A stretch of 46,315 nucleotides of DNA from Cloacibacillus sp. (GTDB lineage: Bacteria > Synergistota > Synergistia > Synergistales > Synergistaceae). The DNA is taken from the NCBI RefSeq assembly GCF_020860125.1, contig NZ_JAJBUX010000052.1, positions 1-46,315 on the forward strand. The letters are read 5' to 3'. Positions within the stretch are counted from its first letter, which is position 1, and the number at the start of each line of letters is the position of its first letter. Shown piece by piece: positions 33,562 through 41,196 of this stretch. The translations under genes and the position numbers were made by a program. The notes beneath the pieces were generated by a model. It saw only the letters and a list, made by a program, of their open reading frames with translations, was not told the origin of the DNA and made no database searches.

Positions 33562-34329
33562 CTAACGAGCAAGATACCCTCCGTCTACAGCCATAGCTGT
33601 GCCTGTGACATAAGAAGACTCATCTGAAGATAGGAAGAGGACAGCATTAGCCACTTCCTCAGGAGAGCCCATACGTCCAAGAGCAACACCGCTGACATTG
33701 CAGAGACGAGCGGCATCCGGATCCGGTGCGCGATCCCATGCCTGACGAACAAATTTCGTATCAATAGGACCGGGGCAGACGCAATTAACTCTGATATTGT
33801 CCGGCGCCAGCAAGAGAGCCAGAGATTTTGTCAGGGTAACTATGCCGCCCTTCGTTGCAGAATATACTGGGCTCATGGGAGAACCGACTTTTCCGGCAAT
33901 TGAGGAATCGAAAACAATCGCGCCGCCGCCTGTCTTTCTCATTTCCTCGACAGCGTACTTCGCGCTGAAGAAACAACTTCTCAGGTTCACGGCAACTGTC
34001 TGATCCCATCCCTCTTCAGTAACTTCATCCAGACCTCCGGGGCCCGGCACGCCGGCATTGCTGAAGAGTATATCCAGCCTCCCGTAGCTTTCCACCGCTG
34101 TCTTTATCATCTTCTGCAAATCCGCGAGCTTAGACACATCTGTATGGACAAGAATGGCCTCCCCACCCGCTTCTTTAATCAGCTTTACCGTCTCTTCGCC
34201 TTTGCTGAGTGTCCTTACTGCCACTACAACCTTTGCGCCGTTCTTGGCATAAAGGCAGGCGGCTGCTTTTCCTATGCCCGCTCCTGCGCCTGAAACCACA
34301 GCGACTTTACCAGCTAATTTCAAGTTCAT
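33562..34329 (-). CDS. Short-chain dehydrogenase/reductase
   Basis: The 255-aa protein is a classical SDR: NAD(P)-binding G-A-G-A-G-I-G near residue 15, N-A-G near 92, catalytic Ser in F-D-S-S-I-A-G near 142 and Y-S-A-T-K near 155, and C-P-G-P-I-D-T near 187. It interconverts an alcohol and a ketone. The acid residues following the second strand do not clearly settle NADH versus NADPH. Placed between the selenoprotein and TRAP genes, it probably oxidises or reduces the imported compound. Confidence 0.9.
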   Translation of the reverse strand: MNLKLAGKVAVVSGAGAGIGKAAACLYAKNGAKVVVAVRTLSKGEETVKLIKEAGGEAILVHTDVSKLADLQKMIKTAVESYGRLDILFSNAGVPGPGGLDEVTEEGWDQTVAVNLRSCFFSAKYAVEEMRKTGGGAIVFDSSIAGKVGSPMSPVYSATKGGIVTLTKSLALLLAPDNIRVNCVCPGPIDTKFVRQAWDRAPDPDAARLCNVSGVALGRMGSPEEVANAVLFLSSDESSYVTGTAMAVDGGYLAR

Positions 34330-34353
34330 CTTTCCCCTTTGTCAATCTTTTAC

Positions 34354-34375
34354 AGAAGTATCGAGCGATACTTCT
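34354..34375. promoter_or_regulatory. Perfect 22-bp palindrome in the selenoprotein-SDR gap
   Basis: AGAAGTATCG and CGATACTTCT are perfect complements around AG. It could form a hairpin in the mRNA or a regulator site, 25 bases before the SDR start. Confidence 0.5.
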
Positions 34376-34510
34376 TTAAGATTTGCTGAATTTACAATTG
34401 TCGAACGGCAGAGAATAACATGACCACACAACGACCTCATAGAAGACAGTAAACTTTGGTACCTATCGCCGTAGATCCAGCAAATAACCATGTTATTTCC
34501 AGAGTGCCTG

Positions 34511-36229
34511 TTAATCCTTAATTTCCTTCGTTATGGGCCAACCGAGGCCAAGGCTCACAGCTGACTTTCCGGCAGCTCCGCCGACTACCGCGATATCAAA
34601 ATAGCCGAAGTCTCTTACCATCGGAACCATCGTGTCATCCGACGCATTGATTAGCCATCTGTATCCGGGAAGTACAATCTTGCTTTCGATGCGCGGGATA
34701 ACCTGATGTTTGAACTGCCCCCACTTACGGCGGCACTTGGCGTAAAGATACTGCTTGACGTCAAACTTTGACCAACCTGCGTTGGCAATCATTCTGGCGT
34801 GGTCAGGAGCAAGAAGCAACGCCACCTTCATGCGCGGAGGCGTTACGTAGCCCAGCCATGAACGCGCACCGAGCCAGCCCATTGAGTCTATTGAGGAAGC
34901 GAAGGTACGAAGAAGAGTTTCCGGCGTGTCGCTCTCCATATCCTCTATTTCCATGAGCGACTGGCACGGAATTGCCGTAACGCAATTCGAGCCCGGCTTG
35001 AATCCCTTTTCGACGCTGAAAGGTTCCCATGGGTTTTCAGCTTCATTTTCAGCTGCGCAGAAGCTGTATTTGATTGGGGAGCCGATCGTATCCATATCGC
35101 GTATACGGGCATATGTAAAACCGATATTCATCATGCAGAGGCGCACTGCTCTTCCGATGGCCGTATTTGCCGCCGAATCTTTGCCAGGGCCAAAACAGCA
35201 TGACTCGCTGTTCATCCCTATTTGTTTGGCAATAGGTCCGTTTACAAGAAGTATGGGGGCGTGAGCGCCGGTGGACTGAGCCAGGATGGTCAAAACAAAC
35301 TCTTCTACATCCATAGCTTCAATTATAGCTATCAATATAGGCAGGTGTGCGGGCTCGCAGCCGGCCATAACGCAGTTGGCTGCAATTTTTTCTACTGTGG
35401 CCAGCCCCATGCCGGGCTGCATTTTAAGGATAACTTCATGACGGCCGCGTTTCGTGCCAGTCAGCATGCGGTTAACAGCTTCCTCGGTGGGCGGAACGAT
35501 CGGGAATCCGTCTCCCCAGCCGTGGTTAATGAAATAACGGTTGAGGTTGTAGCCCCAATCAAAATAATCTTCTCCCTCAATGGTTATACGCTCCGGTTCG
35601 ACTTGATGTTCCAGAGGAACTTCTTTTACCGGCTTGTCTGATGCAGCAGCCTCGCCAGCTTTTTTCTTCGGAGGGAAGAGAAGCTCGCCTTCATGAGTCA
35701 AACCGTAAACTACGGCGTCATAGAGCGCCTCGCCGGTCTGAGCAACTTCTTCCTCTGGCATCTCGGTGAAGGGATGAGGCATTACTGCTCTGCGTGCTCT
35801 CAGCAATCCTCTGGTTTTGAATTCCGATGCATTAATCGGCAAAAATCCTTTGGCTACAATTCCTACGGTTGGAAGACCTCTTTTTTCTAGGGAGCTTACG
35901 TCACGCGTAAGCCATGCTGTGCACGATCCTCAGTCTCCTGTGGTAGCGATGGCCGCTTGGCACTCCGCCGCAATTACTCTATCGTATACCTCATCACCAT
36001 GAGGCCAGCCCTGAGTAAATAATTCTGTCTCAACGTTATACTCTTTTTTCAAGCGAGCCGCTATTGTTTTTAATGCTATGTCGCCTTTCGCCTTGCCATT
36101 CCACCATAACGCTATCTTCTTTCCTTCAAGGCTAGTCAAGCTAGCCGCTGGCGTTATAGTCTTTGATTCGACTTTAGCCACAGGATTCACTATTGTCATT
36201 GAGACATTCTGAGCTTTTTCCACTGACAT
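34511..36229 (-). CDS. Selenoprotein with D-Sec-G-S-C motif, in-frame TGA read as selenocysteine
   Basis: Starting at the ATG at 36229 (AAGGAGGT upstream), the frame is open for 99 codons, meets TGA at 35930-35932, then stays open to 34511. With Sec at position 100 the protein is 572 aa, against 560 for the collinear paralogue that has Cys at the aligned residue. The redox site is D99-Sec100-G-S-C103. Residues 35-190 form a small alpha/beta module like the UGSC family (seleno)proteins, also faintly like GrdB/PrdB selenoprotein motifs. The rest is a large module with G-F-P-I-V-P-P-T-E, C-V-M-A-G-C-E-P-A-H-L-P and Y-A-K-C-R-R. A SECIS-like hairpin follows the TGA. It is the first gene of the unit. 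An automated annotation would split it into two pieces. Confidence 0.9.
35894..35932 (-). promoter_or_regulatory. Sec UGA codon plus bacterial-SECIS-like hairpin
   Basis: In the mRNA, 17 bases after the UGA, GCUUACG and CGUAAGC form a perfect 7-bp stem with a 5-base apical loop CGUGA (loop at 35901-35905). A G is the second loop base and the loop begins 24 bases after the UGA. Both fit the bacterial SECIS rules (G within the first two loop bases, loop roughly 16-37 bases away). Confidence 0.85.
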
Positions 36230-36260
36230 TCCTTATACCTCCTTGAAGTATCAATAACAC

Positions 36261-36296
36261 ATTTAGTAACAAGATTCATTATTTCTGTTACTAAAT
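36261..36296. promoter_or_regulatory. Inverted repeat in the 5-prime leader of the selenoprotein operon
   Basis: ATTTAGTAACA and TGTTACTAAAT form perfect 11-bp arms around a 14-base spacer, about 30 bases before the start codon. It may be an operator or an RNA hairpin affecting translation. Confidence 0.6.
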
Positions 36297-36390
36297 TTTA
36301 AGCTTTCCCCTTCGACACCCACTACCTCCCTTCGAAGTCCTGCAGGAGTTCAGCTTTTTGTTCACTACCATGTATCCTTGAGATGGTGTC

Positions 36391-36419
36391 ATTTTAAAAC
36401 AGAATTAAGGAACTGTCAA
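36391..36419 (-). promoter_or_regulatory. Strong sigma-70-like promoter of the selenoprotein operon
   Basis: On the minus strand TTGACA (36414-36419) and TAAAAT (36391-36396) are separated by 17 bases. Transcription should start near 36384, leaving a leader of about 155 bases. Confidence 0.8.
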
Positions 36420-36426
36420 TTTATGT

Positions 36427-36456
36427 GGACTAATGTCCCATAGGACTAATGTCCCA
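36427..36456. promoter_or_regulatory. Twin operator, two copies of a palindromic 14-mer
   Basis: TGGGACATTAGTCC occurs twice in tandem with a 16-base period, each with a GGAC/GTCC dyad. The pair ends just upstream of the -35 box (roughly -44 to -73), the position expected for an activator. Confidence 0.75.
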
Positions 36457-36561
36457 ATAATAGTATTTGCTTTTTATGTAGTTAGCGAGAAACTGTAAGG
36501 CTGATAATTAAAACATTAAAAGAAAAGCCCTAAATATCACTAGCTATAGCGAACAAGCCAT

Positions 36562-36652
36562 GGCAATATAATATACGCCACAAGCTTGAAGACATCATAA
36601 TCATTGGGCTATGTGCTACGGTATGCGGGGTCAGAGATGGATATTTTCCTCA
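36562..36652 (+). mobile_element. ISAs1-family transposase N-terminal relic
   Basis: The plus strand reads N-I-R-H-K-L-E-D-I-I-I-I-G-L-C-A-T-V-C-G, the characteristic N-terminal helix of ISAs1-type transposases, then reaches a stop. The remainder of the gene and the inverted repeats are missing. Confidence 0.7.
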
Positions 36653-36904
36653 ATAGGACCACCGTTCCACTAACGATGCGCAGCTGTTCCGTCAGAGACA
36701 TCCCCACCGTCTTAAAGACGGCAGGCGCACTATTGTGCCAGTGTTATTCCCAATTTTGATGGTTTTGACACTACAATCTGGTGATATCAAGGCTTTACAA
36801 AAAAATAATAAGGAAAAATATACGTAGAAAATCTGCAATTATCGGGAGAAAACTAAGATAATGAAACCATAGACTACGTAAGAACCCCAGGATAGATTGT
36901 TCCA

Positions 36905-37080
36905 GAACAGACTAGAAAATATGATAAATATGGACCATGGCGTGATTTGCCGCCGGATTATGGTGACTGAAAAAACATACATCGCCGTTTTTGCCGCTGG
37001 CGCGACCGAGGAGAATGGGAGCGATTACTGGAACTTCTGATAAACGAGCCGGATTTTGATATCGTTCTGTCTATTTTAGG
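36905..37080 (+). mobile_element. IS5-family transposase relic
   Basis: K-Y-G-P-W-R-D-L-P-P-D-Y-G-D, a TGA at 36968-36970, then H-R-R-F-C-R-W-R-D-R-G-E-W-E and L-I-N-E-P-D-F-D match the N-terminal domain of IS5-type transposases. The TGA replaces the conserved Trp before K-x-I/V-Y/H-x-R-F. No catalytic domain follows. Confidence 0.75.
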
Positions 37081-37106
37081 GGTATTCTGACATTGAAGCG
37101 GATATC

Positions 37107-37134
37107 AGCTCAAAATCGACGGCGATTTTGAGCT
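37107..37134. repeat. Perfect inverted repeat, 12-bp arms
   Basis: AGCTCAAAATCG and CGATTTTGAGCT with a 4-base centre. It lies directly behind the IS5 relic and may be an IS end, an old terminator or a hairpin of a mobile unit. Confidence 0.6.
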
Positions 37135-37339
37135 AATAGATTCAAGAGGTATCGCCGCCGTTGTTTCAAAAAAATTTTGGCAACGGGGTTGTTCAAAGCC
37201 GTAGGTAAGGCTGTATCCGTTATTTATTTCATTATCCGGCACTCTTTTATAATCTAGTCCGTCCCCGCTAAAATATATACCATTGATTTTCTTTCTTCGC
37301 GCTCTGCAAGCAGACCTTCCATGACCATTTCATTGTTTT

Positions 37340-38449
37340 TCATTCTTCGCCGGCGATTTTTGCGATTATCTCGTCCGCGGCCTCCGGCCTTGCCAGCTCT
37401 TTGGCCGCCGCGCTCATCCTCTGCGCGGCCTCTCCGGCAAAGAGCGCGCCGACGCTCTCCGCCGCGCGCGAGGGGCGCGGCAGGGGCCAGGCGGCGCCAT
37501 TTGACGTCAGGTAGGCCATATTTAGCTCCTCCTGTCCCGGCACGGGGTCGATGAGCAGCATCGGCAGCCCGGCGCAGAGCGCCTCGGAGGCGGAAAGCCC
37601 GCCGGGCTTCATCACCGCCGCGTCGGCGGCGGCGTAGTAATCCTCCATATTGGAGACGAAGCCCTCTATCCTCACGTTCTCCTTATAGCGGAAATATCCC
37701 TTCATCTGCGCGAGCAGCTTCGCGTTGCTGCCGCAGATCACGGCGGCGCGCGTGCCGCGCAGCGCCGCGAGCGACTTCGCCGCCTTGAACACGGAGCCCG
37801 CGCCGATGCCGCCGCCGCTGACGAGAATCACCCGTTCGTCCTGCGGCAGGCCTAGCTTTGCCCGCGCCTCTTCTTTTGAAAGAAGGTTTTTAAACTTCTG
37901 CGCGATAGGCACGCCGGTGTCGCTCACATTGTATATCCCCTCAGCGAGACGCTGCCGCACGGCGTTCGGGCTGCCCGCGAATGACCAGGCGAACTCCGCG
38001 CCGCGCTGGAAGCGGTGGCTCTCAAAATCGGTATCGGCGCAGTAGACGGAGATACGCCCTGCCTCCATCTTCGCCAGCTCGGAGGCACCGAAGTAGTGCG
38101 TAAATATCGCCGCCTCGGTGCCGTTCGCGGCGAAAAGATTTCTCAGCCTCGGCAGATAGAGGTGGCAGAGCCTTTCGTGCGTCCACTCAAAGGCCCGGGA
38201 CTGCGGACCCGGACGGTCTGAGCCCCAGTAAAAGGCCCCCCACAGCCACGGCGCATGGCGCGCCATCGCGACATAGCCCTCCGAAACGACATATTTGAGC
38301 CACGCGGGGACAAAATCCAGAATATCGCAGCAGATGACGCGCCCCTGCGGGTTATATGCGAGAAAGGCCTCGCAGAGGGCGAAGGCCGCCGTGCGGTGGC
38401 CCGTCCCCTCGGAGGCGTATATCACCGCGAGAGAGTTTAATTTTTTCAT
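37340..38449 (-). CDS. GT28 glycosyltransferase, MGDG synthase/UgtP-like
   Basis: The 369-aa protein has the two-domain layout of the MurG/UgtP group. The N-terminal half resembles the MGDG-synthase N-domain (A-S-E-G-T-G-H-R-T-A-A near residue 12, a T-H-Y-F region near 116). The C-terminal half holds the nucleotide-sugar site V-S-G-G-G-I-G-A-G-S near 213 and K-P-G-G-L-S-A-S-E-A near 285. Such enzymes add a sugar to diacylglycerol at the membrane inner face. It overlaps the upstream DHH gene by 4 bp, a tight two-gene operon. The acceptor lipid is inferred from family. Confidence 0.85.
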   Translation of the reverse strand: MKKLNSLAVIYASEGTGHRTAAFALCEAFLAYNPQGRVICCDILDFVPAWLKYVVSEGYVAMARHAPWLWGAFYWGSDRPGPQSRAFEWTHERLCHLYLPRLRNLFAANGTEAAIFTHYFGASELAKMEAGRISVYCADTDFESHRFQRGAEFAWSFAGSPNAVRQRLAEGIYNVSDTGVPIAQKFKNLLSKEEARAKLGLPQDERVILVSGGGIGAGSVFKAAKSLAALRGTRAAVICGSNAKLLAQMKGYFRYKENVRIEGFVSNMEDYYAAADAAVMKPGGLSASEALCAGLPMLLIDPVPGQEELNMAYLTSNGAAWPLPRPSRAAESVGALFAGEAAQRMSAAAKELARPEAADEIIAKIAGEE

Positions 38450-39444
38450 ACAAGTCCTTTAAATAGGTCGCCGAGCGTCACCTTCGGCGCGGCATTGCGC
38501 TCCTTCTCGACCCGGATCGCCGCCAGTATCGAGTCGCGCATCTGCTCCTGCGTGTAGTTGCGCGGGAAATAGAGCGCGGAGGCGTCACCGTGGCCGCCGC
38601 CGCGGATCTTCTTGCCGTCCTTCAGCAGCGCCAGCACCCGCCCCGCGAGGCCGTCGCGGCTGCGCATCGAGACCGCCCAGTCGCCGCCGAACCGCTTCGC
38701 GGCCACCGCCGCCACCTCGGGCGGATTGTCGTCGCGGTCGAGGATCAGGCCGCAGAAATCGGAGACGTCGCCGTACTCCAGCACCCCGTCGCAGACAAAC
38801 GCCAATTCGCCGCCCGAGCGCCAGATATGCTCCTTCGCCAGCGCGAAGCGCACCTCCTGCCGTTCCGTGAACTCCTCCGCGCCGGCCAGCTCCACAGGGG
38901 AGAGCTCCGCGCGCGGGTTGTCCATCAGACGCGCCAACATGCCCCATTGACCGCACATCGTGACGAGAGCCTGCCACAGGCGACTCTCCGGCATCTCTCC
39001 GAGCCAGAGGTCGCGGTCGTTGGCGATCTTCATCACCGGTTCAAGCTCCGCAAGCACCGCCTGCGTGCGTTCATCCTTCGCGTTTTCGCGCAGCCACCGC
39101 CAATAGACGAGGGCCCCGCAGTAATTTGTGTCGATCACGGCCCACTTGCGGTTGCCGTAGCGCTCGAAGGTGCTCTTGTGGTGGTCGAAGAGGAAGGGGC
39201 GGCGACCGTCGTTCCAGAGCTTGTCAATCTCGTCCACCGTCTGCTCTCGCTGGCAGAAGAGATCCAGCACGAGCGGCTCCTGTCCCGCCGCAAGCGTCTC
39301 AAGGATCAGCATATCCACATCGCCATACCCGGTGAGCGAAATGCGCACGAGGCGGTCACAGTGGTGGACATGCCAGGCGAGCGCCGCCGCCGCGACGCCG
39401 TCGAGATCCGTATGGCTGATTATATGAAGAAGAGGTTTATCCAT
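38446..39444 (-). CDS. DHH-family phosphoesterase
   Basis: The 332-aa protein has S-H-T-D-L-D-G-V-A-A-A (residues 10-20), D-L-F near 81, F-D-H-H-K-S (near 90) and a DHHA1-like end with G-G-G-H-G-D-A-S-A. These are the metal and substrate motifs of DHH phosphoesterases, a group that includes NrnA-type nanoRNases, pyrophosphatases and cyclic-dinucleotide hydrolases. The substrate within that group is not resolved by sequence. It starts the two-gene operon with the glycosyltransferase and is divergent from the Ppx/GppA gene. Confidence 0.85.
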   Translation of the reverse strand: MDKPLLHIISHTDLDGVAAAALAWHVHHCDRLVRISLTGYGDVDMLILETLAAGQEPLVLDLFCQREQTVDEIDKLWNDGRRPFLFDHHKSTFERYGNRKWAVIDTNYCGALVYWRWLRENAKDERTQAVLAELEPVMKIANDRDLWLGEMPESRLWQALVTMCGQWGMLARLMDNPRAELSPVELAGAEEFTERQEVRFALAKEHIWRSGGELAFVCDGVLEYGDVSDFCGLILDRDDNPPEVAAVAAKRFGGDWAVSMRSRDGLAGRVLALLKDGKKIRGGGHGDASALYFPRNYTQEQMRDSILAAIRVEKERNAAPKVTLGDLFKGLV

Positions 39445-39593
39445 TGTAATTCCTCCGGTTTTTGTAAATAATATATATCACAAAGAGGTTGATGTAAATT
39501 AAAAATACTGTAATAAGTTTTGGACAAAACAGCGGGATAACCGCGGAAAGTTCCCGCAGGGGATATAATTCAGTCAAAGAGGTGGCAATAAAT

Positions 39594-40520
39594 ATGAAAA
39601 AAGCGGTCATAGATATCGGGACAAACTTGGTGAAGCTCATTATCGGGGAGCGTTCACAGAGAGACGCCATAAAAATTATCTTGGACGTCAACGTGATAAC
39701 CAAGCTCGGCGAAGGAATGCGGGAGGACGGCAGGCTCTCGGAGGCGGTGATGGCGCGCACGGCGCAGGCCGTCGTGAAATTCGCGGATTTCGCCCGCTCA
39801 CAGGGGGCGGAGGAGGTCGTCTGCGTCGGCACAATGGCGCTGCGCACGGCGGAAAACGCCGGAGACTTCATCAAAAAGGTGCGCGCGGCGGGCGGCCCGG
39901 AGGTGCGAGTCCTCTCCGGCGAAGAGGAGGCGGCGCTCTCCAGCCGCGCGGTGCTGAACAGCATAGACGGCGCCTCACGCGGCGAGGCTTTAATCTTCGA
40001 CACCGGCGGCGGCAGCACGGAGTTCGTGCGCGCGGCGGGCGGCGAAATAGAGAGAGCGTTCAGCGTGCCGGTGGGCGCGGTGACGCTCACCGACGAAAAT
40101 TTCAAAAGCTCGCCGTCCGACCCGCGGCTGGTCTGCTCCGTGATCGCGGCGCTCACCAAGAAATTCTCCGAGGCGGGCGTCAGGGCGGGCGCGGCCATGA
40201 TGATCGGCGCGGGCGGCAACGTCACCGCGATCGCCTCCGTCGCCGCCGGTCTGGAACGCTACGATCCCAACGTGATACATGGAAGCGCCCTCACGCGGGA
40301 AGAGATAATGCGCCAGACGGCGCTCTACGCGAAGTGTACCGACGAAGAGCGCCGCGAAATAAAGGGACTCTCGCCGAAAAGAGCCGACATCATCCTCGGG
40401 GGGGCCTGCATCATCCTCGCCGCGATGGAGGCGGCGGGGGCCAAAGAGATCGTCGTAAGCGACCGCAGCCTGCGCCATGAGCTGCTGAGAAAAGAACTGA
40501 GTACGGATACGAAAATTTAA
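39594..40520 (+). CDS. Ppx/GppA-family exopolyphosphatase
   Basis: The 308-aa protein starts at 39594, with AGAGGTGG eight bases upstream. It has the actin-like fold signatures A-V-I-D-I-G-T-N-L-V-K-L-I near the start, the catalytic Glu in S-G-E-E-E-A near residue 103, and F-D-T-G-G-G-S-T-E near 128. These define Ppx/GppA enzymes, which remove terminal phosphate from polyphosphate or convert pppGpp to ppGpp. At about 308 aa it is the short single-module form. A pair of GC-rich hairpins follows. Confidence 0.9.
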   Translation: MKKAVIDIGTNLVKLIIGERSQRDAIKIILDVNVITKLGEGMREDGRLSEAVMARTAQAVVKFADFARSQGAEEVVCVGTMALRTAENAGDFIKKVRAAGGPEVRVLSGEEEAALSSRAVLNSIDGASRGEALIFDTGGGSTEFVRAAGGEIERAFSVPVGAVTLTDENFKSSPSDPRLVCSVIAALTKKFSEAGVRAGAAMMIGAGGNVTAIASVAAGLERYDPNVIHGSALTREEIMRQTALYAKCTDEERREIKGLSPKRADIILGGACIILAAMEAAGAKEIVVSDRSLRHELLRKELSTDTKI

Positions 40521-40579
40521 AACTTCCTTGCCACACATAGACGGCGGGCGTTTGTCCCGCCGCCAAATCAACGCTAGAA

Positions 40580-40612
40580 ACAGCCGCCGCTGAAAACGGC
40601 GGCTGTCGCTTT
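40580..40612 (+). terminator. GC-rich hairpin after the Ppx gene
   Basis: ACAGCCGCCG pairs with CGGCGGCTGT around a 7-base loop; a smaller CGGCGGG/CCCGCCG hairpin precedes it at 40542-40562. The T-run is weak. Confidence 0.6.
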
Positions 40613-40846
40613 CCGGACGCCTACCGCCGCTCAACACGGAGCTGTAATTCGGCAGATAAAGAAAATTTATAAAAAACCCCAACATATGTCCCTTTTTTGT
40701 TGGACTTTTGTTGGACTTAGCTCTCTATAATCTAAGAAAAAGAGATTTTATCGCGGAATATTGGACGTCGGGGAATTTTATCCCAACACCGTATGCATCT
40801 TTAGGCCATAAAAATAGAGCGGTTTTTTTATGAGAGGAGACAAAGT

Positions 40847-40960
<114 letters not shown>

Positions 40961-41015
40961 ACAATACTCTTTTCAATTTAACTCCGCCATTCTCCCACAT
41001 GAATACGGCGCCGGT

Positions 41016-41052
41016 AAACGGAGATGCGCCCTCACCAAACGCACCTCCGTTT
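41016..41052 (+). terminator. Hairpin 5-prime of the surface protein gene
   Basis: AAACGGAG pairs with CTCCGTTT, and inner TGCG with CGCA. The following TGTAGTG is not a T-run, so its role is uncertain. Confidence 0.45.
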
Positions 41053-41196
41053 GTAGTGCCTCCATACCAGTACGCAATCTCATTTACTCTTTGTCAATGC
41101 CGGGGGTGGTCATAAAAACCGGCTGATAATTAACGGGCGCGTATCGGTCCAGTCTCTGACTTTAGCTTTTCACCTGAATATGGAAGGATGATCATA

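Larger units (their letters stand above)
36480..37339. other. Gene-poor region with insertion-sequence relics
   Basis: No intact gene. Two transposase fragments are annotated separately. The rest, including CCGTCTTAAAGACGG near 36709 and the perfect palindrome 37107-37134, is unassigned. Confidence 0.55.

Noticed and set aside
36968..36970. In-frame TGA in the IS5 transposase relic as a second selenocysteine
   Set aside because: The codon replaces a conserved Trp, no SECIS-like hairpin follows, and the gene is truncated. It is a nonsense mutation in a relic.
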